A stretch of DNA of 64,000 bases from assembly GCA_963798275.1 (NCBI GenBank), contig CAWCTB010000046.1, positions 62,001-126,000 on the forward strand, written 5' to 3'. The position numbers and the translations under genes are program-made. This document shows positions 18,280 to 27,269 of the stretch, piece after piece (the first letter of the stretch is position 1; each line of letters begins with the position of its first letter). Below the pieces are notes generated by a model, which was not told the origin of the DNA, did not search any database, and worked only from the letters and a program-made list of their open reading frames with translations. Origin of the DNA: CAWCTB01 sp963798275. GTDB lineage: Bacteria; Acidobacteriota; Terriglobia; Terriglobales; Acidobacteriaceae.

Positions 18280-19797
18280 ATGAACCTGCGACGCCTACAT
18301 AACGTTTTCTGTATCTGCCTCATTCTCGCCGCGCGCGGTTTCGCGCAGCAGCCGGGCGCGTCGAACACCTCCATCACGCTGGCGAACCAGGTCCTGCTGT
18401 CGGCTCGCACCAACCTGAGCGGCTCGGTGACCTCGCAGCAGGCGCCCGTGCCGGGCACGACGCAGAGCGTGAACACGCTGAACTCCACCGTGCTGACGAC
18501 TGGCTCGTATGCGCAGAGCGTGCTGTCAGGCAAGCCGGTGGAAGGGAAGCTGTCGCTGCGGGAGGCCGTCCGCCGCGGTCTCGAGTACAACCTTGGCGCT
18601 GTGGGACTCTCCAATGCGACCATGGCGGCGCACGGCCAGATGCGCGTCGCTCGTAGCGCGCTGTTGCCGAACCTGAACGGCTACCTGCGCGAAGCCGAGC
18701 AGCAGACCAACCTGGAAACGCTGGGTCTCCGCTCCAACCTCTTTCCGCAGATCGTTGGCCCCTTTAACTACTTCGATCTGCGCGCCACCCTGACCCAGAC
18801 CGTGGCTGACCTGACCGCCCTGAACAACTATCGCTCGGCCCAGGAAAACCTGAAAGCCGCGCAGATGGCGGTGAAGGATTCGCGCGACCTGGTGGTGCTG
18901 GCGGTGGGCGGAGCGTACTTGCAGGTGATCGCAGCCCAAGCTCGCGTGGAGTCCGCCAAGGCGCAGATCGAAACTGCCAAGGCCGTCTTTGATCAAACCA
19001 GCCAGAAGCGCCAGGTGGGACTGAGCGCGCAGATCGACGTCAATCGCAGCCAGGTTGAGTATCAGACCCAGCGGCAGCGCCTCACCACCTTGCAGAATGA
19101 CCTGGCCAAGCAAAAGATCAATCTCTGCCGCATCATCGGCCTGCCCCCGGATACGGGCCTCGAGTTGGCCGACAGGATTCCGTTTACGGCTGCGCCGGAT
19201 CTGAGTTACGCCGATGCCCTGCGGTCCGCACTGGAAACCCGGGCCGACTTGAAATCGGCGGAAGCTGCGGCGCGGGCCGCCGAGCGCTCCCATGTCGCCG
19301 CCAAGTTCGAGCGCGTTCCCTCGCTGGCGGTCAGTGCTGACTACGGCGTAGATGGTATCAATCCCGGGCAATCGCACGGAACCTTCGACGTAGCTGGGAC
19401 ACTTCGCTTTGCGCTCTGGCAGGGAGGCCGGACGGAAGGCGACATCGAACAAGCCCAGGCAGCGGTGAACCAGCGACAGTCGGAGCTGAGCGAGACTCGC
19501 GGGCGAATTCAAAGCGAACTGAAGGACGCTTTTCTGGATGTCGAGGCGGCAACCAGCCAGGTGCAGGTCGCCGAAAGCAATCGCAAGGTCGCTCACGAAA
19601 ATCTGGAACTGACGCGTCAGCGCATGGAAGCCGGCATTGCCGATTCGCTGGAAGTCACGCAGGCGCAGGAAGCGATCGCTTCTGCCGATCTCGACTACAT
19701 CACCAGCCTGTTATCGCACAATCTTGCCAAGCTAAGCCTGGCTCGTGCGATGGGCGATGCGGAAGCCAAGCTGCCGACGTTCCTGGCAATTCCGTGA
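18280..19797 (+). CDS. TolC-family outer membrane efflux protein
   Basis: Outer-membrane channel closing the efflux operon, 505 residues from ATG 18280 (GGAG 10 bases upstream). Signal peptide in NVFCICLILAARGFAQQ. The body shows the two internal TolC repeats: LREAVRRGLEYNLGAVGLSNATMAAHGQMRVARSALLPNLNG and AQARVESAKAQIETAKAVFDQTSQKRQVGLSAQIDVNRSQVEYQTQRQRL, then a second half with RADLKSAEAAARAAERSHVAAKFERVPSLAVSADYG and LELTRQRMEAGIADSLEVTQAQEAIASADLDYI. It lies 23 bp after the last permease. Together with genes from 11961 it forms a complete tripartite exporter. Confidence 0.93.
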   Translation: MNLRRLHNVFCICLILAARGFAQQPGASNTSITLANQVLLSARTNLSGSVTSQQAPVPGTTQSVNTLNSTVLTTGSYAQSVLSGKPVEGKLSLREAVRRGLEYNLGAVGLSNATMAAHGQMRVARSALLPNLNGYLREAEQQTNLETLGLRSNLFPQIVGPFNYFDLRATLTQTVADLTALNNYRSAQENLKAAQMAVKDSRDLVVLAVGGAYLQVIAAQARVESAKAQIETAKAVFDQTSQKRQVGLSAQIDVNRSQVEYQTQRQRLTTLQNDLAKQKINLCRIIGLPPDTGLELADRIPFTAAPDLSYADALRSALETRADLKSAEAAARAAERSHVAAKFERVPSLAVSADYGVDGINPGQSHGTFDVAGTLRFALWQGGRTEGDIEQAQAAVNQRQSELSETRGRIQSELKDAFLDVEAATSQVQVAESNRKVAHENLELTRQRMEAGIADSLEVTQAQEAIASADLDYITSLLSHNLAKLSLARAMGDAEAKLPTFLAIP

Positions 19798-19839
19798 GGC
19801 TTAGAGCAACTCCATGGGGCAGAACAGCGAGTGCGCAAA

Positions 19840-19870
19840 GCAGGCCTGGAGGCCCGCTCTACGTGAGATA
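19840..19870. repeat. short intergenic palindrome (GGCCT-gg-AGGCC)
   Basis: Between tolC and yceH, the sequence GCAGGCCTGGAGGCCCGC forms a small hairpin flanked by CGCTCTAC. It resembles the style of the other intergenic palindromes in this window but is a different sequence. It lies where two converging transcripts meet, so it might help end both. Confidence 0.4.
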
Positions 19871-19924
19871 TACCAACTTTCTATCCGCCCTATTGGAGTG
19901 TTTCGGAGTACGCGGCGAAGCCAA

Positions 19925-20581
19925 CTACTCGAACTGCCGACGGAAGGCGGAGACCTGCTCTCGCAATTCGTCCAGTTGAACCCTGAGTTCAGCGACCTGC
20001 TGCTCGAGAAGAGCGATCCGGTCCGAGTCAGCCGCTCGGCTGCTGTCGGCGGCAGCAGCTTGGGGCAGCACGGTGTAGCCTTCAACGTCTCCTGCCAGCA
20101 GATGGGCATAACGCGATTCCTTGGTGCCGGGCTGCCGGGGAAGGACTTTCACCAGCGGAGGCTCGCGCTCCATCAGGTGGTGCAGGGCATATTGCACCTG
20201 GTCGAGGTCTTCGAAGTGGTGCATGCGTTCGGTGCGTCCGCGCAACTCTCCCGGCGTCTGCGGGCCGCGCAGCAGGAGCACGCACAGCACAGCGATCTCG
20301 CCGCGCGTGAAGTTGAAGACTTCCTGCAGGCGGTGCTCGTACTTGGTGACGCGGCTGTCGGCGCCGCTCGCCGGCCCCGCCAGGCGCTGCGACTGCAGTC
20401 CCTGCAAGGCGTCGCGCACCGAATCCTCGTCCAGCGTCACGACCGGGTCGCGATTGTTCTTCTGGTTGCAGGCGTTCACCAGAGCGTTGAGCGACAACGG
20501 ATAGTAGTCGGGAGTGGTGGCCTCCTTCTCGATGAGCGAGCCGAGAACCCGAACTTCCGCGCTGTTCAACACAATAGCCAC
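19925..20581 (-). CDS. YceH (UPF0502/DUF480) protein
   Basis: A cytoplasmic protein of about 218 residues with two winged-helix domains. The family pattern is clear: LNSAEVRVLGSLIEKEATTPDYYPLSLNALVNACNQKNNRDPV at the N-terminus and TRGEIAVLCVLLLRGPQTPGELRGRTERMHHFEDLDQVQYALHHL in the middle. A coiled-coil tail (ALLEQQVAELRVQLDELREQV) ends the chain, as in other members. Biological role is not established. GTG at 20581 best matches family starts; an in-frame ATG at 20614 would add 11 residues. No functional link to its neighbours is evident. Confidence 0.88.
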   Translation of the reverse strand: MAIVLNSAEVRVLGSLIEKEATTPDYYPLSLNALVNACNQKNNRDPVVTLDEDSVRDALQGLQSQRLAGPASGADSRVTKYEHRLQEVFNFTRGEIAVLCVLLLRGPQTPGELRGRTERMHHFEDLDQVQYALHHLMEREPPLVKVLPRQPGTKESRYAHLLAGDVEGYTVLPQAAAADSSRAADSDRIALLEQQVAELRVQLDELREQVSAFRRQFE

Positions 20582-20696
20582 CCGGAAAGTATAGAGCCTG
20601 AGCTTTCCGGGCAACTATTGGGCGCTCACGACACTGACGCCCAGTGCGGAAGTGACCGTCTTACGAACGGACTCCAGTCCGGAATTCCAGTGCCGC

Positions 20697-21188
20697 TTAT
20701 GCCACGACAGGCGCGGTCTGGGTGGACTGCTGGAACTCCTGCTGCAATGTGCTATAGGCCTGCTGCGCGGCGGAGATGTTGCCCGACTGCAGCGCCTGGC
20801 CCAACTGGTCAAGTAACTGGCTGAACGAGTTGGCTCCGCTCGCACCCGAATGATGATGATGATGGTGCCCTTGCGTCGCTTGCCCTTGAAAGTCTTTTTG
20901 CACCGTGGCGTAGTCCTGCTGGGCAGCGGAAACGTTGCCGGCCTGAAGATCCTGCGAGAGCTGGGTGAGGGCCTGGGCAATGGGATTGCTGCCCTGGGAC
21001 GAAGACGAACTGCTCTGCGGGGCCAGCTTTTGTAGCGAGGCAAAATCCGCCTGGGCCGCGGAGAGGTTCCCAGATTGCAGATCCTGGCCGAGTTGCAGGA
21101 ACTCCTGCCGGATTTGCTGCCGGCGGTTCTGAACGCTTTGGGTGTTGTAGTCCAGCAGACTACTGCTGGAAATGCCGGATACTGACAT
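20697..21188 (-). CDS. three-repeat Gln/Ser-rich protein with His6 run, function unknown
   Basis: Not a family I can name. ATG at 21188 follows a strong AGGAGGT, giving 163 residues. Three copies of a repeat are visible: LGQDLQSGNLSAAQADFASLQK, LSQDLQAGNVSAAQQDYATVQK and LGQALQSGNISAAQQAYSTLQQ, spaced about 45-50 residues. They are linked by low-complexity stretches, one of six Ser and one of six His. Each repeat looks like a helix-turn-helix hairpin, similar in outline to tetratricopeptide-type units. No signal peptide or membrane helix. The His run could bind metal; this is inference. Confidence 0.85.
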   Translation of the reverse strand: MSVSGISSSSLLDYNTQSVQNRRQQIRQEFLQLGQDLQSGNLSAAQADFASLQKLAPQSSSSSSQGSNPIAQALTQLSQDLQAGNVSAAQQDYATVQKDFQGQATQGHHHHHHSGASGANSFSQLLDQLGQALQSGNISAAQQAYSTLQQEFQQSTQTAPVVA

Positions 21189-21444
21189 CGCTACCTCCTG
21201 AAGTGCAACGGTTCGCGCCACACTGTTGTCGGCACTTGGGCTGGACTTCAGTTGCCCTGCTGCCGCAACGAATGGAGCAAGTCCCTTGCCACATGCGCCG
21301 GCCTGAAATGAAAAGGATTTAAGAAACTCTGAAAACCCTGCGCAGGGCCCGTCTCTGCCATTCCGAGAGCAGTCTGCAAAAGTTCGTTGTTTGCGCCATA
21401 CTGGCAGGTCCCAATCATCGGCTTGAGAAAGGTGGCGAGCTTTC

Positions 21445-22518
21445 ATGACCCGATTCCTAATTAACGTTTGGATATGTCTGTTCATATGGGTGATCGGCGC
21501 TGCGGCGCAGAACGCACTGGTCGCGACGGAAGGCGATTATGTGGTGAGCGATTTCCACTTCCGTTCCGGCGAAACATTGCCCAGTCTGCGGCTGCACTAC
21601 ACCACCTTCGGAACGCCGCAGCGCGATGAAAACGGCAGGGTCACCAATGCCGTGATGGTCCTGCACGGAACGACCGGGTCGGGGAAGCAGTTTGTCTCAC
21701 CGCAGTTTGCCGGCGTTCTGTTTGGGCCTGGCCAATTGCTTGACGCGACCCGCTACTACATCATCCTGCCGGACGGGATCGGGCATGGGAAGTCCAGCAA
21801 GCCGAGCGACGGCCTGCATGCGCGCTTTCCGCATTACGACTACGACGACATGGTGGCGGCGCAGCACCAACTGCTGGTGGACGGGCTGAAGGTGAACCAC
21901 CTTCGCCTGATCATCGGCACGTCGATGGGCTGCATGCACTCGTGGGTGTGGGGCGAAACCTATCCCGACTTCATGGACGCGATGCTGCCGCTGGCGTGTT
22001 TGCCGGTGCAAATCGCAGGCCGGAACCGCATGATGCGCAAGATGGCCATGGATGCGATTCGCCAGGATCCAGCCTGGGACAACGGCGAGTACAAATCGCC
22101 TCCTCCAGGATTGAAGACCGCGCTCGACGTACTGCTGGTCATGGGCAGCAGCCCGCTGCAGATGCAGAAGCAATATCCCACGCGCGACGCTGCCGACGCT
22201 TTTCTGGACAACTTCATGCGCACGCGCTTCGCATCCACCGACGCCAACGACTTTCTCTATGCCTTCGACGCCTCGCGCAACTACGATCCGTCGCCTGATC
22301 TGGAGAAGATTCGCGTGCCGGTTATGGCGATCAACTCGGCCGACGATTTCATCAATCCGCCGGAGCTCGGGATCATGGAGGTGCAGATCAAGCGCGTGCC
22401 CAAAGGCAAATACGTGCTGCTGCCGATTACCGACCAGACCCGCGGCCACGGAACGCACACCCTGCCGGCGATCTGGAAGGGCTATCTGGAGGAGCTGCTC
22501 AGCGAGTCGCAACCGTGA
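21445..22518 (+). CDS. exported alpha/beta hydrolase of the MetX (homoserine acetyltransferase) family
   Basis: A 357-residue protein with a signal peptide (WICLFIWVIGAAAQ). The hydrolase fold is clear: VMVLHGTTGSGKQF for the oxyanion region, nucleophile Ser in GTSMGCMHSWVWGE, Asp in AINSADDFINPPE and His in RGHGTHTLP. The layout matches MetX-type enzymes, which transfer acyl groups to homoserine or act as esterases. The predicted export argues against methionine synthesis and for an extracytoplasmic esterase or acyltransferase; homologues are often just called alpha/beta fold hydrolases. Divergent from the His-run protein and 256 bp from it. Confidence 0.88.
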   Translation: MTRFLINVWICLFIWVIGAAAQNALVATEGDYVVSDFHFRSGETLPSLRLHYTTFGTPQRDENGRVTNAVMVLHGTTGSGKQFVSPQFAGVLFGPGQLLDATRYYIILPDGIGHGKSSKPSDGLHARFPHYDYDDMVAAQHQLLVDGLKVNHLRLIIGTSMGCMHSWVWGETYPDFMDAMLPLACLPVQIAGRNRMMRKMAMDAIRQDPAWDNGEYKSPPPGLKTALDVLLVMGSSPLQMQKQYPTRDAADAFLDNFMRTRFASTDANDFLYAFDASRNYDPSPDLEKIRVPVMAINSADDFINPPELGIMEVQIKRVPKGKYVLLPITDQTRGHGTHTLPAIWKGYLEELLSESQP

Positions 22519-22855
22519 TGCACTGCGGGTGGCGGTACGGGCAGTCCGACTGCGACCCGGTGGCGACTGCGCCATGCTGGGATACCTCAAGCAGAAAATT
22601 CTTCGTTTTTGACTGTAACTTTTTGTGCTGAATCAAGTCCTATTGCTCAGCAGGTTGGCGTGCGTTCAGGGTTTGTCGAGAACCGTCTAGCCAGGCCAAC
22701 GGTAGTCACCTAAGTGGGGTCTCAGGAAAGATCGGATCCAAAAAAGATTTCCTCTTCGTGCGGAAATCCTAGAGAATGCTTCGCACGTAAAGAGTATGGG
22801 TCAGGTCAAGATCGATCGCTCGACCAAAACAAAACTCAATTAGAGGAGAGTAGCA
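22519..22855. other. intergenic region upstream of the bufferin operon
   Basis: No gene is seen in this 337-bp gap. It must carry the bufferin promoter. The dyad CGTGCG-N19-CGCACG (22757-22787) lies about 70 bp before the bufA start and could be an operator. An excellent ribosome site (GAGGAGAG) precedes the bufA ATG by 7 bases. No metal-regulator gene is nearby. Confidence 0.45.
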
Positions 22856-23143
22856 ATGACGAAGTCGATGAAGTCACTGATGATGGGCGCAGCGCTGGCG
22901 GGTTTCATGACCGGCGGCACCATGGTCGCCCAGAATACGTCCACCAGCAATTCCGCTGTCTCCAGCCTGGACAATGGCCAGTTCGCCACCAGCTTCTCGA
23001 AAGACAAGCACGCCTGCAAGGGACAGAATTCGTGTAAGGGCAAAGGCGGCTGTAAGACGGGCGACAACGGCTGCAAGGGCAAGAACTCGTGCAAGGGCAA
23101 GGGCGGCTGCGCTACCGACGGCTCCAAGCCTCCCTCAGAGTAG
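22856..23143 (+). CDS. bufferin-type Cys-rich precursor peptide (BufA)
   Basis: A 95-residue exported peptide. Residues 1-25 form a signal sequence (MGAALAGFMTGGTMVAQ). The C-terminal half holds six Cys at positions 54, 60, 66, 73, 79 and 85, in two nearly identical 13-residue blocks, CKGQNSCKGKGGC and CKGKNSCKGKGGC. It is followed by DUF692 (BufB) and DUF2063 (BufC) genes. Bufferins are periplasmic copper-buffering peptides whose Cys residues are converted to thiooxazoles by the BufB/BufC pair; that is known for Caulobacter, and by inference applies here. The regular C-K-G-x-N/G spacing suggests each block is a metal-binding unit. Confidence 0.9.
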   Translation: MTKSMKSLMMGAALAGFMTGGTMVAQNTSTSNSAVSSLDNGQFATSFSKDKHACKGQNSCKGKGGCKTGDNGCKGKNSCKGKGGCATDGSKPPSE

Positions 23144-23246
23144 GCCGGTAAACCAATTGCAAGGGCCGGAGCGATCGGCGCTGTGGCCCTTGTGTTTCAA
23201 TTTTCTTCACGGGTGAGCGAACCAGAGTTTAGCGGATCGTGGAATC

Positions 23247-24089
23247 ATGCCAGCCAATCGCTTCAACGGGTTCACACAATACGGCGTCGGGATCGGGTTG
23301 CGCATTCCGCACTACAACCACATCCTGGAGAAGAAGCCGGTGGTCGACTGGTTCGAGATTATCTCGGAAAATTTCATGATTGACGGCGGCCGGCCGCTGC
23401 ACGTGCTCGATCAGATTCTGGAGCAGTACCGCGTGGTGCAGCACGGTGTGTCCATGTACTTTGGCTCGGTCGAACCGCTGAACCGCGAGCACCTCAAGCG
23501 GCTGAAAGCGCTGGTGCGCCGCACCAACACTCCTTGGCTGTCCGACCATCTTTGCTGGGGCAGCGTCGATGGCACCTATTCGCACGATCTGCTGCCCATG
23601 CCGTACACCTTCGAGGCCGCGGCCAAGACGGCGCAGAAAATCCGTGAGGCCCGCGATTTCCTCGAGGTCCCGGTGGTGGTCGAGAACGTCAGCAGCTACG
23701 CCGAGTTTCACGCCTCGGAGATGACGGAGTGGCAATTCCTGACCGAGGTCGTCGAACGCGCCGACTGCGGGATTCTGCTCGACGTCAACAATATCTACGT
23801 TTCGTCGCGCAATCACAGCTTCGATCCGTTTGAGTACGTGAACAGCGTGCCGCACGACCGGGTGGCGCAGATCCATATTGCCGGCCACTCCAAGTTTGAG
23901 AAGTACATCCTCGACACGCATGATCATCCGGTGATCGACCCGGTGTGGAGCTTGTATGCGCGAGCCATTGAACTCGCCGGTCCGACGGCGACGCTGCTGG
24001 AGTGGGATGACCGAATTCCGTCGTTCGATGAGGTTCATGACGAGGCCCTCAAAGCGAACCGTTACGTCGGCGAAAAGGTAGGGGCGTAA
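23247..24089 (+). CDS. bufB: DUF692 multinuclear iron oxidase (BufB)
   Basis: A 280-residue TIM-barrel enzyme of the MNIO family (relatives MbnB, TglH), which use two or three Fe ions to modify Cys in peptides. Conserved features: VDWFEIISENFMIDGGRP near the start, WLSDHLCWGSVDG with metal-binding His, VVVENVSSY, CGILLDVNNIYVSSRNH and QIHIAGHSKFEKYILDTHDHPVIDPVW, plus LLEWDDRIPSF at the end. These are the metal ligands of the family. Its partner BufC overlaps by one base (TAATG). The likely substrate is the Cys-rich peptide encoded 103 bp upstream. Confidence 0.93.
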   Translation: MPANRFNGFTQYGVGIGLRIPHYNHILEKKPVVDWFEIISENFMIDGGRPLHVLDQILEQYRVVQHGVSMYFGSVEPLNREHLKRLKALVRRTNTPWLSDHLCWGSVDGTYSHDLLPMPYTFEAAAKTAQKIREARDFLEVPVVVENVSSYAEFHASEMTEWQFLTEVVERADCGILLDVNNIYVSSRNHSFDPFEYVNSVPHDRVAQIHIAGHSKFEKYILDTHDHPVIDPVWSLYARAIELAGPTATLLEWDDRIPSFDEVHDEALKANRYVGEKVGA

Positions 24090-25462
24090 TGGAACTCGAC
24101 CGCATCCAGCGCAAGATGTTCGACGCCATCCGGCAACCGCTGACCGCCGACGAGGGCATGCGCCAGCGGACACGCGACGGGAGATCGCTTCGCACCATCG
24201 CCAATGAGATCATCAAGCCCAACGATCGGCTCACTTCCTTCGAGCGTCTGGAGATTTACAACCGGCAGTACTGGTTCCGGATTCTGGCAGGGTTGTCGGA
24301 AGACTTTCCCGGCTTGCGCGCCATTGTCGGAGAGCGCCGCTTCGAAAAGCTGGCAATCGCATACTTGCTGGACTGCCCGTCGCGGTCGTTCACCTTGCGC
24401 AATCTGGGCTCACGGCTGGAGCCATGGCTGCGCGATCATCCCGAACACATTGCGAATTTCGAGCAAATCGCGCTCGACATGGTGCGCCTGGAGTGGGCTG
24501 AAATCGAGGCATTCGACGAGGCCGCCAAACCACGGCTGAGCGAAGCAGACCTGCCTGCCCTCGGGCCCGATCCGAGGTTTGCCTTGCAGCCGCACGTCCG
24601 TCTGCTCGATCTGAGCTATCCGGTCGACGACCTGCTGATCCGGGTCCGCAGCGAAGTGGAAGAAACCGACATCGTCAGCAACGCGGTCACGGAGCGGGTC
24701 CGGTCGAGTACAAGGCGGCGGCGACTGCCCAAGCCGGAGCGAATATTCCTCGCGGTGCATCGCGCGGACAACTCGGTGTACTTCAAGCGAATCGACCCGG
24801 AAGCGTTCGCCATCCTTGGTGCGCTTCGTGACGGCAAGAGTCTTTCCGAGGCCGTCGATGCAGTCGACTGGAGCGGCCGGCCAATCGAAGACGCCCTGAC
24901 GGACGTGCAGAAGTGGTTCGCCTACTGGTCGGCGCAGGGCTGGTTCTGCAAGGCAACTAGGTTAGAAACGATGACAACTTTCGCAAGCCGTATCCAGAAG
25001 CCTTACTCGCTCTTCGTGTACAGCGCCAGCTCGCTGCAGTCGTTGTTCCTTTTGCTGATACGTTTGTACTGGGGATGGCAGTTTGTCCAAACCGGTTGGG
25101 GCAAGCTCCACAACCTGCCGCACGTGATCGAGTTCTTCACCAGCCTCGGCATTCCGGCGCCTGCAGCCAATGCTTACTTTGTTTCGATGTTAGAACTGGT
25201 TGGCGGCATCCTGCTCGCCCTGGGGCTCGGCGGCCGCCTGATCGCGTTGCCCCTGACCATCGACATGATGGTGGCGTACATCACTGCCGACCGCGAGGCG
25301 CTGGCCTCGATCATTTCCGACCCGGGCAAGTTCTATAACGCCGCTCCATTCACATTTCTAATGGCGTCGCTCATCGTATTGATCTTCGGCTCAGGGCTTT
25401 TCTCCGTGGACTCGCTCATCGAACGTTGGTGGCTTCGCGATGCGCCGGGGCGAGCGAGGTAG
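24089..25462 (+). CDS. DUF2063 (BufC) joined to DoxX (BufD) in one frame
   Basis: Residues 1-285 are a DUF2063 protein: the start MELDRIQRKMFDAIRQPL, RLEIYNRQYWFRILAGLSEDFPGLRAIVG, and LPKPERIFLAVHRADNSVYFKRIDPEAFAIL. BufC-type proteins present the peptide to BufB. From about residue 295 (MTTFASRIQKPYSLF) begins a DoxX-type four-helix membrane protein: LIRLYWGWQFVQTGWGKLHNLP, LELVGGILLALGLGGRLIALPLTIDMMVAYITAD. DoxX genes often follow bufBC as separate genes. The frame is open across the junction, but stops lie in both other frames just before the internal ATG at 24971, so the fusion could be a single-base sequence error. Confidence 0.88.
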   Translation: MELDRIQRKMFDAIRQPLTADEGMRQRTRDGRSLRTIANEIIKPNDRLTSFERLEIYNRQYWFRILAGLSEDFPGLRAIVGERRFEKLAIAYLLDCPSRSFTLRNLGSRLEPWLRDHPEHIANFEQIALDMVRLEWAEIEAFDEAAKPRLSEADLPALGPDPRFALQPHVRLLDLSYPVDDLLIRVRSEVEETDIVSNAVTERVRSSTRRRRLPKPERIFLAVHRADNSVYFKRIDPEAFAILGALRDGKSLSEAVDAVDWSGRPIEDALTDVQKWFAYWSAQGWFCKATRLETMTTFASRIQKPYSLFVYSASSLQSLFLLLIRLYWGWQFVQTGWGKLHNLPHVIEFFTSLGIPAPAANAYFVSMLELVGGILLALGLGGRLIALPLTIDMMVAYITADREALASIISDPGKFYNAAPFTFLMASLIVLIFGSGLFSVDSLIERWWLRDAPGRAR

Positions 25463-25534
25463 AATCGAATTGCCAGCGCCGGTTACGCGCGCTGTTGCCG
25501 CAGCAGGTCCGATCTGAAGTTCCACCTTCCACTG

Positions 25535-26455
25535 GTGCTGGTGACTGTCGGCTGTGCCGTCACGCTGTGCATGCTTGTCTGGCGGCCGGCCTACTCGGCA
25601 GGCCCGGGACAAACCATCTCGGTTTGCGGCTCGACCATCGACATCAGCTTCGAAGGCGCCACGGAAGGGGTTTCACGCGATGACCTGCTGAACTGGATCA
25701 AGCGCGCCGCCACCGCCGTCTGCACGTACTACGGCAAGTATCCTGTCTCGCATCTCACGCTCAACGTACACGTTCGCGGCGGTCCCGGGGTTCATCACGG
25801 CGTCACCTATCCCGCAGACGGCGGCGGCATGATCACGATCTCCGTAGGCTCGAGCACCACGGTGGCGCAACTGAACAGCGATTGGATGCTTACGCACGAG
25901 ATGATCCACCTCGCCTTTCCGTCGATGGCGGAGAACCATCACTGGATCGAAGAAGGCATATCGGTTTATGTCGAACCGGTCGCCCGGGTGCAAGCCGGCC
26001 AACTCTCGGCTAAAGACATGTGGAGGGACGTGGTGCGCGACATGCCGCAAGGCGAACCGCAGACCGGCGATCAGGGTCTCGACCGCACCCACACGTGGGG
26101 ACGCACCTACTGGGGCGGAGCCATGTTTTGCCTGGTGGCCGATGTCCGCATCCGGGAGCAGACCCACAATCGCATGGGTCTGCAGGATGCGCTGCGCGGC
26201 ATCCTCAACGCTGGCGGCGTGATCACCCAGGACTGGGAGATCGAACGCGCATTGGCCGTGGGCGACAAGGCCATCGGCACCACCGTGCTGACGGACCTCT
26301 ACCACGAGATGGACGATCAACCAGCCCCGGTCGATCTCGGAGCCTTGTGGACGAAGCTCGGAATACGGCGCAATGCCGACGGCTCCGTGGACTTTGTTTC
26401 CGGCGCTCCGCTGGCGAACATTCGCGAAGCCATCACGCGTCCGGAAATCTTCTAG
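25535..26455 (+). CDS. exported zinc metallopeptidase-like protein (HExxH)
   Basis: A protein of about 306 residues with a signal peptide (VTVGCAVTLCMLVWRPAYSA). The zinc motif HEMIH (in MLTHEMIHLAF) is followed 15-20 residues later by HHWIEEGISVYVEPVARV, where Glu of EEGIS is the expected third ligand of gluzincins such as M1-like peptidases. The N-terminal part (SHLTLNVHVRGGPGVHHGVTYP) is beta-rich and not a standard M1 domain. Function in detail is unknown. The start is uncertain: GTG 25535 is the first standard codon, but the sequence KFHLPL upstream looks coded too. Confidence 0.85.
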   Translation: MLVTVGCAVTLCMLVWRPAYSAGPGQTISVCGSTIDISFEGATEGVSRDDLLNWIKRAATAVCTYYGKYPVSHLTLNVHVRGGPGVHHGVTYPADGGGMITISVGSSTTVAQLNSDWMLTHEMIHLAFPSMAENHHWIEEGISVYVEPVARVQAGQLSAKDMWRDVVRDMPQGEPQTGDQGLDRTHTWGRTYWGGAMFCLVADVRIREQTHNRMGLQDALRGILNAGGVITQDWEIERALAVGDKAIGTTVLTDLYHEMDDQPAPVDLGALWTKLGIRRNADGSVDFVSGAPLANIREAITRPEIF

Positions 26456-27148
26456 CGCGACATCAGGCTGCGGATTCTTGCGCCGCAACTCACCCACCGT
26501 CAGTCCAGCCAGACCTAACCCCATCAGCGAGATGGTACCGGGCTCGGGTACTGCGGTCAGGGTGAAAGTGCGCTCCGGGCCTGCCATGAATTGCCCATGG
26601 TCGATGGAGATTTCGGCGAACACGTCGAAAAAGCTGCTGACCCGGAAGTCGCTGCCCACCTGAGTGATCGTGGTCGGCCCCATGCTAGTCGGCATCCCCA
26701 GCATGACCTCAATTGAGTGGCCATTGAACATGCCGGTCAGGTCCAGTTCCGTCAGACTCGACATGAACGTGCCGAGTTGGGAATCGCTGCTCCGTCCGGC
26801 ATACAGAATGCCGATCGGCCCGGCAAGGCTCAGCGGCCCCAGGAATGTTCCCGCGTGGCCGTCGCTCTCCGAGTAAATGTCAGCCGTGAAAAAGATGTTG
26901 GAATCGATGGCCTCCCCCATGCCATTGATCTCCCGGGTCGTACCATTGAATCCGTGCAGGGAAGGATTTACGACGCAAACGCCGGGACCGATCTGAACGC
27001 AAATCATGGGGGCGGTGTAGGCTCCTTCAGGCGGCATGCTGGCCGTCGACTGAATGATGTCGGCGCCAGCCAGGGGAACGATTGCAATCAGCATAACCAG
27101 CAGCGTGGCCGCAGCCAGCAAATTTGGCTTGTTTCGCATCGGCAACAT
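26452..27148 (-). CDS. PEP-CTERM sorting domain protein
   Basis: Secreted protein of about 232 residues. The N-terminus is a signal peptide (LLAAATLLVMLIAIVPLAGA). Near the C-terminus is AVPEPGTISLMGLGLAGLTVGELRRK: the VPEP motif, a membrane helix and basic cluster, the sorting signal cut by exosortase. The GGAGG box 6 bases before ATG fixes the start. The frame then stays open antisense to the metallopeptidase down to 25673, which is not credible. One base skipped near 26475-26490 gives a stop at 26452-26454, making the two genes end tail to tail on CTAG. The mature domain is of unknown role; no exosortase gene is in the window. Confidence 0.8.
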
Positions 27149-27269
27149 ACGGAACCTCCGTGGAAGAAGTGGCGAAGAGGCAAAAAAATCATACTCCCAA
27201 AGTGTCTAAGCTCTTGCGAAATTAGTGTTATTTTTAGATCGGTCGACAGCGCTTTGGTGGCGATTCTGC

